Source: Coriaria nepalensis (Eukaryota > Streptophyta > Magnoliopsida > Cucurbitales > Coriariaceae). From it: a stretch of DNA of 64,000 nt. Below the pieces are notes generated by a model. It saw only the letters and a list, made by a program, of their open reading frames with translations. It made no database searches and was not told the origin of the DNA. How positions within the stretch are numbered: position 1 is the first letter of the stretch; each line of letters starts with the position of its first letter. A program made the translations under genes and the position numbers. Below, one piece after another: positions 46,240-58,152 of this stretch. The DNA is taken from NCBI GenBank assembly GCA_027186245.1, contig CP114499.1:6453001-6517000 (forward strand). Reading direction: 5' to 3'.

Positions 46240-47505
46240 TCATTTTTCTCTCCCATCAAAAGCTTCTAATATTGGAACAACCCAATCTTCATCCCTTTTA
46301 CCTTCCCATTCTTTTTTCACAACCACATTATCACTCTCATCTTTTATCGCCTTCAAACCTTGAAGTTCTCTAGTATGTCTACGCCCTAACAAAACAAGAT
46401 CCAACATTTTTCTCCGCACAACATATACCGGATTAGACTCGGTCAAGCACCCTTTACCATACGCCTCTATGAGAAAAACCCTTTGGGTACTGCCCTTTGT
46501 AGATATATAAAATATACCCGGATGCTTTAACAGGAGTTCCCTCACATTAACTTCAATACCAAAGTCCCTCCTGAAATGGGCCAATCTCTCCACCTCAACC
46601 ATTTTCTCCACTGTCAAGCTCAAAAGCTCATGAAGAACACCTACAGCTCGCTTCTCGTACCGCTCTGTTCCTCCACAAGTTCTAATCCAATTAACCTCTT
46701 TCCTCGCATAAGGCTTTACATAAGGAAGTCTTTGCCAATTCCTCAGCTTTTCTCTATACCCTCCTTCAATTCTAAACCCTGTTGGGAAATTAATGGGGAA
46801 TGCGTACTTACTCTCAAACTCACTCAACCACTTCTCAGTATACTCTCTCTCCCTCCATTTCTCTATTTTCGCTGCACCCAATTCCTCATCTTTATCAACC
46901 AATTCAACTATCTGTAAATCAATCAGCTTAAAATCAGAAGAGTACTTAGCCAGAATCGACTCCCGGAAATCTTCAGGCAAACCCAATTCCCTTCTAATTA
47001 ACCTCAAAGCATGGACATGAAGAGTACCACTTTTCGACATCATAAGCAGCTTCTTCAAACGCAAAACAGCATCCCATTCGCATTTTCTCATAGTAAGCTC
47101 CTCCTCTTCAACCAAGTCTCTCATTTTCTGTGAGATTCTGCAGCATAAATTTCTCCCAGTTGGGTGAGTAAATACGTCGAATATGTGGGGTGCATTATGG
47201 ATAAACTCACCCACGCCCACGTTCATTCCCACTATATTTCGCCACCGTGACATGAACTGAACAGAGACAAACCGGCCGCGCTTCCGGGCTGACATGAGTT
47301 GGTGGAGGTGGCGGACGATGGTTAATTTTCGAATGTGGGTGGCGAGTTTGTCTAAATTGGAATCTCTTGTTCTGTCTTCTAACCGGGTTTGAGCTGTAAC
47401 TACTGGATTTCTCCATCTCTTCTGAGAGTAGAAGTTGAAAGGGCCGAACTGGATTCTGACCGAGCTTCGTGTTGAAAATGCAGAGTTTCTCTGTAATTTC
47501 CTCAT
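46240..47505 (-). CDS. PORR-domain protein (organelle RNA recognition, WTF9-like)
   Basis: Intronless 421-residue protein with a plant organelle RNA recognition (PORR) domain. Characterised members bind intron or transcript RNA in mitochondria or chloroplasts and promote splicing. The N-terminus (MRKLQRNSAFSTRSSVRI) is basic and Ser-rich with no acids, a plausible mitochondrial presequence. The domain runs from about residue 40 to 370: RDSNLDKLATHIRKL, then GEFIHNAPHIFDVFTHP, KLLMMSKSGTLHVHALRLIRRELGLPEDF, FPINFPTGFRIEGGYREKLRNWQRLPYVKPY, RYEKRAVGVLHELLSLTVEK and LLLKHPGIFYISTKGSTQRVFLIEAY. ATG 47505 is the first in-frame ATG. Single-exon structure is usual for the family. The target RNA cannot be inferred. 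Confidence 0.94.
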   Translation of the reverse strand: MRKLQRNSAFSTRSSVRIQFGPFNFYSQKRWRNPVVTAQTRLEDRTRDSNLDKLATHIRKLTIVRHLHQLMSARKRGRFVSVQFMSRWRNIVGMNVGVGEFIHNAPHIFDVFTHPTGRNLCCRISQKMRDLVEEEELTMRKCEWDAVLRLKKLLMMSKSGTLHVHALRLIRRELGLPEDFRESILAKYSSDFKLIDLQIVELVDKDEELGAAKIEKWREREYTEKWLSEFESKYAFPINFPTGFRIEGGYREKLRNWQRLPYVKPYARKEVNWIRTCGGTERYEKRAVGVLHELLSLTVEKMVEVERLAHFRRDFGIEVNVRELLLKHPGIFYISTKGSTQRVFLIEAYGKGCLTESNPVYVVRRKMLDLVLLGRRHTRELQGLKAIKDESDNVVVKKEWEGKRDEDWVVPILEAFDGREK

Positions 47506-50438
47506 CAACGGTTTGTGGAATCGAGGGAAAGAAAGAAACAGAGAATGGAAGCACCTGTTAGAAAACCAAAGAACTGGGCCTGGTAGACCCACCACTAGTG
47601 TGGGCCTAATGGGCTCAATAGAACAGATGGCTTGAAACGTTTTAGATCCGTGTCCTAATGGCTAATGGCTAATGGGAGGCCTATCAACTTAACTAATCTC
47701 TGGCCCAACTCTTCTCATTTTCATTTGAGCTGATTACGAAAACCTAACTAAATAAATTAATTACATTTTGGGGAAACTATAATTATATTTAAAATAATTA
47801 TAATAAATATATTAAATTTGTATAATTATAATAAAAATTCTATATAAAATTTTAATTATAATAAACTTTGAATCCTGAATTATTTAAAATATTAAAGTTT
47901 ACCATAAATTATGTTTTTTTCCTCAAATTTTTACTTTATATTATTTAACTAATTTTATTACTTAAAATATATTTTCTCTCTCTTAATTCTTTCACCACCA
48001 CTTTCACCAATATTTTTGCCACCACCGGTCCCGACTACTATTGCCGGAATATTTTAAATTGGACAAGCTAAAGAAATCTTATGTTCGTCTTTATACAATT
48101 AATATTTATTTTTGTATTTTTAACTTCCACCGTTATTATTTTTATATCAATTGAGATTTAAAAATTGATTCGAAATAATTTTAAAATATATATATATATA
48201 TATATATAATTTTAATTTATCTAATTTACATTTTGCAGAATATTTGTAAAATAATTACTGGTAGCGAAGTGATTGATAAAGAAATGATGAATAGAAATGA
48301 AAATTTGATTTAAAATAATAAATTAATTTAACAATGTAAAAATATTTTTTTTTGAGTGTATATATATATTATTTAAAATATATTTTTATATAAAATTATT
48401 AATTTATTATAATTAAAATTTTAAATAAAATATTTATTATAATTATTCTTTCAAGCAGTTATCCTAATTTTCCCTTTAAATTTTAATCTACTCGAATTCC
48501 TCCAATTCTTGTTTCATATTTGGTTAGTTAAAAAAACTCATTTGAGTTAGGATTGGTTTAGTCGGTAGTAGTGGGCATGATGCGTTGTCCTCTCGGTAAC
48601 TGGGCCCAAGCTGGAAACGGTTTAGGTCAGTTTGTCTTTTTCTTCAAAGTAGGGCCCAAGAAAGGCCCATTCTCCCATCCTGCTCACATGGCAGCAGTGA
48701 GTGACTATGAGACCTTTTACAAATTTACCTTAAAACTTTCTCAATATTGTTTGTGTTTGTAAGTATGCATCATTGTTAATGTTATATTGGATTTTTATTG
48801 TATTAAAATTTGAAGCAAAAAGCAAATGAGAAATAGGACCATGTATACATGCACATGCCATATAGTATGATATTATATGACATATGGGTATAGTATGAGA
48901 TTATACTAAAGTCATTTTCATAATAAATATATGTATGTATGTGATGAATTGATGATGCCTCATTCTACAAATAGCACCAAATGCGCTTCCATGATGCTAT
49001 TATGTCCAGAGGTAGAATCAAGAAGAAATTTTAGGACATAAATTATTATATAAAATTTATGGTGCATAAAAATATTTTTAAATAAGAATTTAGGGACTAA
49101 TTTATAATTTTTTTAATAATTATAGATCAAATTTTATTTTTTGTAATATTTAAAAAATATATTTAGAAATTTATCTATAAATATTTAAATTAATTTTTAA
49201 TTTTAATAAAATTAAAGCTGTCCCGGCGGCCTTAGTCTATACACTTAACTCTGTCTATGCACTCTCTTTTCTTTATTAAATTAATTAATTAATTAAAGAA
49301 TATATATTTCGCTGGGAAATGAGTCTGGTAGTTGTAGATCTGTCAGGTAAACAAAAATAAATAAATAAATAAATGTTAATTAAAATGCAGCAATATTTAA
49401 ACTTTTTCTTTGACGATTGAGTGGAGTTAGAAATTTTCCCGGAAAAAAAGACCTCCATTTCTCTCTCTCTCTCGAGAAAGAGAAACTATAAGAAAATGCC
49501 TCTAAGGGGAACCGACTTTACAACAAAGAGCTGGACGTGTTTTTTTGGCGACAGATTGCTACTACAAGGTGACCAAAGCCACCTTCCTCTCACATTTTCT
49601 TCTTCCAATTAGATTTTTTTTTTCGTAATCATTTCCTGGAAAAGAAGAAGAATCTTTATTTTCTCGTCCACAAGAAAGTTGAATTCCTTTTTTTTTTGTT
49701 GTAATTACGTTGTGTTTGATAGAGGAAATAAAAAATAAAAAAAATGGTGTCTTAGCTGTCCGAGGTTCTCCACAATTTCAGTCCCTTATTTTATTGCTTA
49801 GAAATTTGTTATTATTGTTTCCTTTTTGATGTTTTGATTTTGATTTTGATTTTTTTTTTCTGGGTTTTAGATTACTGGGTTTTACAGTTCATACCTTTTC
49901 ATCAACACACGTTCCTCTCCGTGTTGATTTTCCATTGTCCTTCGTTGCTTCTACTTCTCCTTCTTCTGAGGTTGCTTACTGTCGCAATCCGATCTACATT
50001 TTCTACTTCCTGAAAAAAGGATCAGAGACAATCTCCTAGGTATTCACATTTCCCTGTCCTGTTCGATTCCTTGTCCTCTGTTTGTTTCCTGATAAATTTG
50101 TCCAGAATTTAACTAAAACAGTCTTCTGGGTCTTCTTGATAACCCCAGAATTGAGTAACTATAGCTTAATTTGTCCTCTCTTGCTTTGTTTTGACTTATC
50201 AATTTCTTTTCTTTCTCGTTTTCTGAGCTACCAACAAAGCATATAACGATATTTGCTTAGACTTGTTGTTTTCCTTAGCAGAAATATCATTAATTGGTTA
50301 CCTTTGGAAATTAAATCCCTCAGATTTGTACACTTTAATAGGATCGTAAGGATATTCAGGTAGTCAAAAGTGTTATATTGGAAGAGTATAATTGGAAGGT
50401 TCTGGGCCTAAGGCCAGGGCTTGTTTCTTGTGCGGTAA
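47506..50438. other. Long intergenic stretch
   Basis: Mostly AT-rich. It contains a TA microsatellite at 48187-48208 and other short AT repeats, and is very A/T-biased from 47750 to 48480 and from 49060 to 49330. From about 49440 the CT-rich sequence and scattered pyrimidine tracts look like promoter and leader (probably with a leader intron) of the PP2C gene. I found no credible coding sequence. Confidence 0.5.
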
Positions 50439-52504
50439 ATGGGGTCGAGAGAAGGAGGGCGGCGTCATCATAATCTGGTACCTCTTGCTGCTTTGATTAG
50501 TAAAGAGATGAAGTCTGAGAGGATGGAGAAGCCCACTGTAAGATATGGTAGTGCTGCTCAGTCTAAGAAAGGCGAGGATTATTTCCTCGTTAAAACTGAT
50601 TGTCTAAGGGTTCCTGGAAATTCTTCATCCAGCTTTTGCATATTTGCGGTACTCTTTGGCCCCCCTCTCTCTTTGATATGTGAATTTTAACTTCACTTTG
50701 CTAGGTTGTATAATAGATTGTTTGCAAAAAGGTTTTTGTTCTTTTTTCTTTTCATAAGCTGTTTTGTGATAGTTGGGTTTTGATTTGTGTAGATATTTGA
50801 TGGGCATAATGGGAAAGCTGCGGCTGCTTTTACCCGGGAAAATTTGTTGAGTCATGTACTCGGAGCTACTCCTCGTGACCTTGGAAGGGAGGAGTGGCTG
50901 CAAGCCTTACCTCGAGCATTGGTTGCCGGATTTGTGAAAACTGACAAGGAATTTCAGAGCAGAGGTACAAATCTTGGTTAAACTTTCAAACTGGAGTTTG
51001 GGAAAAATGTATTTGGCTAGGTTGAGAGACAAAATAGGGTTTGCAATTTGGGTAAGGTTATGAGACGAAATGGTGGTTCAAACTGGAAGAACCAGATGAA
51101 GATCCTTATGCTTTTTATTTATTTATTTATTTTCTCTCTTTAGGAGAAACTTCTGGAACCACAGCAACATTTGTAATAGTTGATGGATGGACTGTTACAG
51201 TAGCATCAGTTGGAGATTCTCGTTGTATCTTAGATATTCAAGGTGGTGCTGTTTCCACTTTAACAGTTGATCATAGACTTGAAGAAAATGCTGAGGAGTG
51301 AGTTCTTTTCTATCCTAAAGTTGATATTTCTTAAGCTTTTTCCTAGACATACTTGCTAAATAAGAAATTGGTTGTTAATGAAATTGAAGGAGGGAACGGG
51401 TTACTGCAAGCGGAGGGGAAGTTGGAAGGCTTAGCATTGTGGGCGGTGCAGAGGTGAGACCATTTATAGCCATTGATAGAATTATTGAAAATAGCGCAGA
51501 ATATTTTTTATTTATTTAACGTGGGCTGCTTATTTACAGATCGGTCCTCTACGATGTTGGCCAGGGGGTTTATGCCTTTCTAGATCCATAGGGGATATGG
51601 ATGTTGGAGAGTTCATCGTTCCAATACCCTATGTTAAACAAGTCAAGGTATCCATACTTTTGATCTTAATGATTCTATAAATGTTCTCTTTTCTGTATAA
51701 ATTATTAATATTATTAATTTGTATTTAAAATATAGCTATCAAACAATGGAGGAAGGCTTATAATCGCTTCTGATGGCATTTGGGACGCACTACCCTCGGA
51801 AATGGCCGCAAAATCCTGCCGTGGTTTACCAGCAGAACTTGCTGCTAGACAAGTTGTCAAGGCAAGCTATAATTTATTTGATTTTCTTATCTTGTGGTTT
51901 TAGTTTCTCTCTCCTTATATACCGTCCAGTTTTGACTGATTGGGATGTTTGTTTGTTTTAGGAAGCACTAAGGTCAAGAGGATTAAAGGACGACACAACC
52001 TGCATAGTTGTTGACATAATCCCGCCTGAAATTCCACCTCAGCAGCCTCCTTCGCCCCCTCCAAAAAAGCCCAACAGACTTAAAGCCCTGTTTTCCCGCA
52101 AAAAATCTTGTGATTCTGCTAATAAGCTTTCAGCTGTAGGGATAGTAGAGGAGTTATTCGAAGAAGGCTCGGCAATGCTTGCGGAAAGGTTGGTCTTGTA
52201 TTGTGCCTTCTTTTGACGGAAAAATGAGGATTACCATTTTAGCCCTTTTTCCTTACACTAGCTACGTTTTAAATGTGTTGCTAGGCTTGGAAGTGATGAA
52301 TTTACCGGGCAGTCAACTTCTGGACTGTTTGTTTGTGCTGTGTGCCAAGTAGACCTTGCTCCGAGCGAGGGCATCTCGGTCCATGCGGGTTCCATCTTCT
52401 CAATGAGTTCAAAGCCGTGGCAAGGACCGTTCCTTTGTACGGATTGCAGGAACAAGAAGGATGCCATGGAAGGAAAACGCCCAAGCGGGGTCAAAGTGGT
52501 TTAA
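50439..52504 (+). CDS. Protein phosphatase 2C with cysteine-rich C-terminal tail
   Basis: PPM-type Ser/Thr phosphatase resembling Arabidopsis At1g47380 (PP2C12 group). Eight exons (50439-50648, 50793-50964, 51144-51297, 51390-51453, 51540-51647, 51736-51861, 51962-52188, 52285-52504) give 426 residues. Metal-binding and catalytic motifs: KKGEDYF, IFDGHNGKAAA, SGTTATFVIVDG, VASVGDSRC, DHRLEENAEE, LSRSIGDMDVG, LIIASDGIWDALP and KDDTTCIVVDI. The usual first-motif Arg-Met-x-Asp is replaced by KKGED, as in this subgroup. After the phosphatase domain come a Pro-rich linker (PPEIPPQQPPSPPPKKP) and a C-terminal tail with CAVCQVDL and CTDCRNKK, a four-cysteine arrangement that may bind zinc. Intron 6 begins GCAAGC, so it is a GC-AG intron; no GT donor there keeps the frame. 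Confidence 0.94.
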
Positions 52505-53183
52505 AGCTCCGTTTTTACTGTTTACCACCTCATTCTTTGTTAACTCCGCTTCATTCAATTCTTTTATAATCTTCACTTTCATAGGGCCAAGCATCTGTTG
52601 TGGATCTGGTTGACTGGAACGATGCACTATATGTATGTATACATGAAGAATGTGCTAGTATTGTAAAATGAATCTTTAGAATTTTCAGTAAGAAATGAAT
52701 GGCTAAATAGCAGTTTATTTGTTTTTCGCATCTAAAGTGAAGAGAGGTCTTTTTGGGGACTCAGGGAGTATTTACTTCCGGCAGGAATTTGCCACGTCAT
52801 CATTTTGTAATGACGTGGCTCATATTACCACCGGAATATCTAGCGAGTATCTCCTCCAATCATGTATAATCCAGATTCACATTACTTGTTTAAAGCGGCT
52901 TACTACAGAAAATTGGAACTTTCTGAATCTTGATAAGAGGATGCATAAGGTCGCCCGTTCTCTTTTCCTTCGCCATCTTAATTCTTGTTTTTCTCTGCTT
53001 GTTGTATGCCCAAAATATCTTGAAGCTTGATGCTGACAACTACCTCCTCACCAACATGTGTTTACGCATCCGGGGCTCTTACAACGGTTTGCTTTTGCTA
53101 TCAGATTTTTATACTACATAATTTTATATCCGTAATCCAATCATAAAGTAGTGCTTTGCCCTTCTAGTTCCAAAACCGGTCTC
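52505..53183. other. PP2C 3' flank
   Basis: 3' UTR and spacer. No gene or clear repeat. Confidence 0.5.
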
Positions 53184-53861
53184 TAGAGATGTCAATTCAT
53201 GCCGGCATGTCCCGACTTGAGTACAATATGGATTATGTCATACTGTATCCTGTACGAATTGACCCGTGTCATATCCATGCTCATGTTTGTGCCTAAAAAT
53301 AGGAGCACATATACAATAATGGGGCACACACGTGTCGTGTCTGGCCCATGAGCCCGCGCCGTCCCGTGCTCGACCTTTGGGCCCATTTTTTTAACAATCT
53401 CATTTTTTTGAATCAGATATTCATAAATTAGACTCAATCATTACTTATTTTATAGTCACATAAACTAACAGGGTAGTAGTTATGATATTTGACGGGTCGA
53501 TGAGATATTTGATTTGTCGAGTACTATAACTGTTAGTCTATAAAATAAGTAATGATTAAATTTAATTAAAAAAATGTGATTGTTAATATATTAAAAATTA
53601 ATATTATTAAAATAAATAAATAATTAATTATTATTTAATAAATTTAAATTTTATACTATTAATATTTAAATTATAAATAATATTATTTAATTAAATAAAA
53701 TTTTATATTAATTAAATTATTTTAATATATAAAATAATTTACAAATAAAAAATCATTGAAATTAAGAGGTATTTTTAATTTGTGCTCATACTTATATTAT
53801 ACTTTTATTATATTATATATTATGCATGCTCATATCAATGCAACATATTTTGCCACCTCTA
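53184..53861. mobile_element. Probable non-autonomous hAT-type DNA element
   Basis: The left end TAGAGATGTCAATTCATG and the complement of the right end TAGAGGTGGCAAAATATG match at 13 of 18 positions. The flanking 8-mers CCGGTCTC (53176-53183) and TCGGCCTC (53862-53869) match at six of eight, consistent with an old 8-bp target duplication as made by hAT transposases. The subterminal region rich in CGTGTCGTG and GCCCGCGCCGTCCCGTGC words is typical of plant hAT ends. The interior is AT-rich and non-coding. Confidence 0.6.
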
Positions 53862-53869
53862 TCGGCCTC

Positions 53870-55500
53870 CGAGGTCGGATGTGGCCCGGGTGTGGATTTT
53901 CTGCAATAAGTAATCGGTATAAGATGATAAGGCTTGGTTGACGTAGGCCTGGCGTTGACAATCACATGTTTGCAGTGTGTCGGGTACGTGAGAAGTAGTA
54001 CTAGTTGACGATTCGTAACGAATAAGATTCCCCTGCCTAGTCTCGAACATGATCTTGCTCCATATTTTGGTCTGAAATGACCAAGATCTTAGTCCATTAT
54101 TTTAGTCCGTGATTCTGGATCGAATTATTGGACTAAAATTTATAGATCCGTAATTAGATATGAAAAAAAAATGGGGGAAACGAAGGGGAGGAGCAATCTA
54201 GATCTAAGTTTCAATGGAATCGATTTCGGATTGCGGAGGCGATGGCAGGAGCTCCAAAAAATAAAACCTCCATTGTAGTAGTTCCACCTCCATTGCCATA
54301 TTTGGAGCTCGAAGCTTGAAGGTTTTTTTTTCTTCTTTTTCTGGAAGAATAAAAATAATATTATTTATAATTTAGAGATATTTCTTTTATAATTATTAGA
54401 AAATAATTATAGATCAAAAATATATTTTTTTTAAATAGGTAGCCAAACGATCTCTTAATTTTTTACGACTACTATGCTATCTCGTCGGAGCTTCTTTATT
54501 TCCACCGCTGCTAGCAGGTGGCAGTAGCCACGAATCCTGCCATGCACCAGGTACGATAAAATACTCTTATCAGCTCTCTCGCTGTGGTTTGAATAGGTCA
54601 ATTTCACCTCTCTCTCCCCTATTTGTTTTCACTCCCTAGCTAGGCGCTATCTCCATCTTCGCTTCACCTTATTTCTAGTCCCATCTCTCCATTTTCCATT
54701 TCGTCCCTTTTGGTGTGTTTATATTCCAGAAGATGAATGGTAATAACTCTTGATTTTTTGTATTCTACTTTTATTTTTCTCAGGTCCAGATTTGAGAAAG
54801 CAAAATTATTCACGGCCGTAAGGAAGAAAAGTACAAAAATTTTCATGGCTTTAGATTTAGCAGCATTTTTGTTTGTTTGCCTCCTTTCTTTACCTGAATG
54901 TGATTTTGCTTTCTGTAACCAATTTGAAGTCTTGGACGGTGAGGGGAAAATTAGAGGGAATGTTAGGTAGATAGTCTTATGTCAAATAATATTGTAAAGG
55001 ATAGATTAGATTTGAAATTTTTTGGTAAATGACCCTATTTTTTAATTTGGATGTACGAGGTTCCTAATTTCTCTTTGTCTTCAATCCCTTTCCAATATCT
55101 TGATTCATGATCTTGGTCCGAAATTTCATATCAAGATCTTGGTTTTGGTCCAAAATTTCATATCAAGATCTTGGTTTGAGATTTCAAATCAAGATCATGA
55201 TCTGTGATCCTGAATCGAAATCTTAGACTAAGATCTCTAGGTTCGTAATCAGGTATGAAAAAACAAAAATATAAAATAAAAGTGAAAGGGAGGAACAACC
55301 TAAATCCAAGCTTTGATGAAACCGATTTTGGATCACAGAGGCGATGGCAGGGGGAGAACGCACCGAAGAGGGAGGATTCGTGAATGAGAGAGAGATGAAA
55401 ATGAAAGGAGAAGAGAAAGAGATGAAAATCAGAGAAAAATGAGAGAGATTGTAGAAGATAATGAAGAGGAAAAAAAAAAGAAGAAAAGGAGAGGGAGAAG
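53870..55500. other. Gene-free region with a dispersed direct repeat
   Basis: Two related segments, about 54090-54255 and about 55180-55350, share an order of words: GATCTTAG near the start, then TCCGTAATTAG/TTCGTAATCAG, ATGAAAAAA, GGGAGGAGCAA/GGGAGGAACAA, ATCTAAG/ATCCAAG, then GATTTCGGATTGCGGAGGCGATGGCAGG versus GATTTTGGATCACAGAGGCGATGGCAGG. Just before the second, GTCCAAAATTTCATATCAAGATCTTGGTT-like units repeat two to three times (55105-55200). It is probably an unclassified repeat family. Confidence 0.6.
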
Positions 55501-57610
55501 GGCATTTTAGTATTAAATTTATTATTTTTCAGATCGAATTTTTTGTCTAATAATTTTGAACTAGTTTTAGATATTATAAAATTATATAAAAATATATATT
55601 ATAAAAATAGATTCTTATATTTTTTTATATAATTCAGAAACATCTTAATCTGAGTTATATAATTAGAAATAATTTTTTTTAAAGTTGACTGGTTTCAGAT
55701 AAAGATTTCTATATAAACATCATGATTTAAGTCCGGAATTAGCTAATTTCAAGAATTTTTTATCTCAAATTATATAATTCAGATTAAGTTATTTCGGAAC
55801 TTTATGAAAAGCTATAAAAGACTATTTTTATAATATATTTTTTTAATAATTTTATAACATTTAAAACCAGTCCAAAATTATTGGATGAAGATTTTGGTAC
55901 AGAACCAATCAATTTCAATAATTTTTTATCTCATATTATATAATTTCGACTGAGTTGTTCCCAAATTATATGGAAAGATATAAGAGTTTATTTTTATAAT
56001 ATATATATATATTTTTAATAATTTTATAACACTTGGAACCAATCTAAAATTGTTAGACAAACATTTCGTTCTAAATGTTCAATCCAAAATCATGGGTTAG
56101 GTTTGGAACTAGTTAATTTCAAAAAAATTTATCTCGGATTATATAACTCCGATTGAGATGTTCATAAATTTTATGGAAAGATATAACAGTTTATTTTTAT
56201 AATATATTTTTTTTATGATTTTATAATAATTGGAACCAGTCCAAAATTGTTGGATAAAGATTTCAGTTTGAACATCATGATTTATATTCGTAACTAGTCA
56301 CTTCAAGAATTTTTATCTCAGGTTAACTCCAATTGAGGTGTTCCTAAACTCTATGAAAAGCTACAAGAGTCTATTTTGATAATATATTTTTTTTATAATT
56401 TTATAGCATTTGGAACTAGTCCAAAATTATTAAATAAAGCTTTTGGTCTAAATCTTCAGTCCAAAATCATGATTTCGGTCTAGAACTAGTTAATTTCAAG
56501 AATTTTTATCTCGGGTTATATAACTCTCATTAAGGTGTTCATAAAATTTATGGAAAGCTATAAAAGTTTATTTTTATGATATATATATTTTTATAATTGT
56601 ATATTATCTTGAACTAATTAAAAGTTATAGACATGTTTCAATATGAAGATTTAATATTCAGTTCGAAATCATGATTTTGGTTTGAAACCAGTCAATTTTA
56701 ATATTTTTATCTTAGGTTATATAGTTCCGATTGAGGTGTTTATAAACTTATAAGAGTTTATTTTTATGATATATATTTTTTAATGATTTTATAACATCTG
56801 AAAACAGTCCAAAATTATGGAACAAAAATTTCGGTTTGAATGTCAGTTTGAAATCATGATTTCAGTCTGTAACCATTCAATTGCAAGAATTTTGATCTTA
56901 GGTTATACAAATTTGATTGAAGTGTTTCTAAACTTTATGGAAAGCTATAAGAGTCTACTTTTATGACATATTTTTTCTATAATTTCCTAACATCCGAAAC
57001 CAATTCAAAATTATTAGACAAAGATTTTGATCTGAATGTTCATTTCGAAATCGTGATTTTAGTTCAAAACGAATCAACTTTAAAATTTTTTATCTCGGAT
57101 TATATAATTTCGACTGAAATCTTCTTAGAATTAATGAAAATAAGAGTCTGTTTTTATGATATATATATATATATATATAATTTTATAACATCTGAAATCA
57201 ATCTAAAATTATTGGACACAAATTTTGATATGAATATTCAATCCAAAATTATAATTTCGGTCCGAAATTAGTTAACTTCAATAATTTTTATCTTGAGTTA
57301 TATAATTATGATTGAGATATTCATAAAATTTATACAAAGTTAGAATTGTCTATTTTTATGATATATATATTTATTGATTTTATAATATATAGAAATAGTC
57401 CAAAATTATTGGATAAAGATTTCAGTATGAATATTCAATATGAAATCATAATTTCTATCTAAAACCAATTAATTTCAAGAGTTTTATTTCGGATTATGTA
57501 ATTCTGATTGAGATATTCTTATATTTTATAAAAAGATTTAAGAATTTAATTTATGATATAATTTTTTAAAAATAATTTTATAGCATTTATAATTAGACCA
57601 AAACCATGGT
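55501..57610. repeat. Degenerate tandem array, period about 175-200 bp
   Basis: A unit recurs about ten times. It contains TTTTATAACATTTGGAACCA, then GTCCAAAATTATTGGA, a CAAAGATTTCGGT-like word, CAGTCAATTTCAAGAATTTT, TATCTCGGGTTATATAA, TCCGATTGAGGTGTTC, and TATGGAAAGCTATAAGAGT followed by TTATTTTTATGATATAT. The GTCCAAAATTATTGG word or a variant starts near 55868, 56039, 56239, 56418, 56800, 57000, 57198 and 57397, with worn copies near 55550, 56615 and 57595. Copies are much diverged from each other, so the array is old. It encodes nothing; short frames within it arise from the repeat. Confidence 0.8.
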
Positions 57611-58152
57611 CTTTTTTTCTTTCATTTTTTTCATTCTCTGAATTGACGTTCTTCATCATCCTCCATTAATAGACATATGAAAATAAATTACTCTTTATTT
57701 TTTATTTTTCATTATTCTCCAAATCAATTTAACCTATCAATAGCTCTTGAGATAAAAGAAAGAAATAAATATAAGACAATTAGATCATTTAATATTTATA
57801 TTTATTTAATATTTATTTCTTAAAATTACTTTACTTATTTATTCATATTTATTTTTAAAGTTATATAATAAAAAATTTAAGAAGAAAATTATTTAATAAA
57901 ATAAATATTAAAAAAATGATATTTTATAAAAAAATTACTCTTCACTAACTCATTAAAATCTTCTCAGCTCCCATACTCGTCTAATTTACCGGAAGCCCCA
58001 TTTAATCTCCAATTAATTACGCCTTTACCACTGTCGTCGACCACTGGCCATTTCTGTGCCGTTACAACCAGGTCTCTCTCTCTCAGACGTACACATTTCC
58101 CAATTTTCTCTATCAGACTCTTCTTCTTCTGCTCTCTCTTTGCAGAGTAACA
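57611..58152. other. AT-rich flank and promoter of the LRR kinase
   Basis: AT-rich sequence grading into the promoter and CT-rich leader (58075-58150) of the next gene. No gene. Confidence 0.5.

Noticed and set aside
47207..47554. 115-codon minus-strand frame at the 5' end of the PORR gene
   Set aside because: Different frame from the PORR domain; the real start at 47505 explains the locus.
54737..54970. 77-codon frame with a hydrophobic segment
   Set aside because: No family resemblance and sits in repeat-rich spacer.
56963..57271. 102-codon frame in the tandem array
   Set aside because: Encoded by two consecutive degenerate repeat units; a by-product of the repeat.
55501..57610. CRISPR-like or centromeric array
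   Set aside because: No short conserved repeats with unique spacers, which rules out CRISPR. Divergence and small size give no support for an active centromere.
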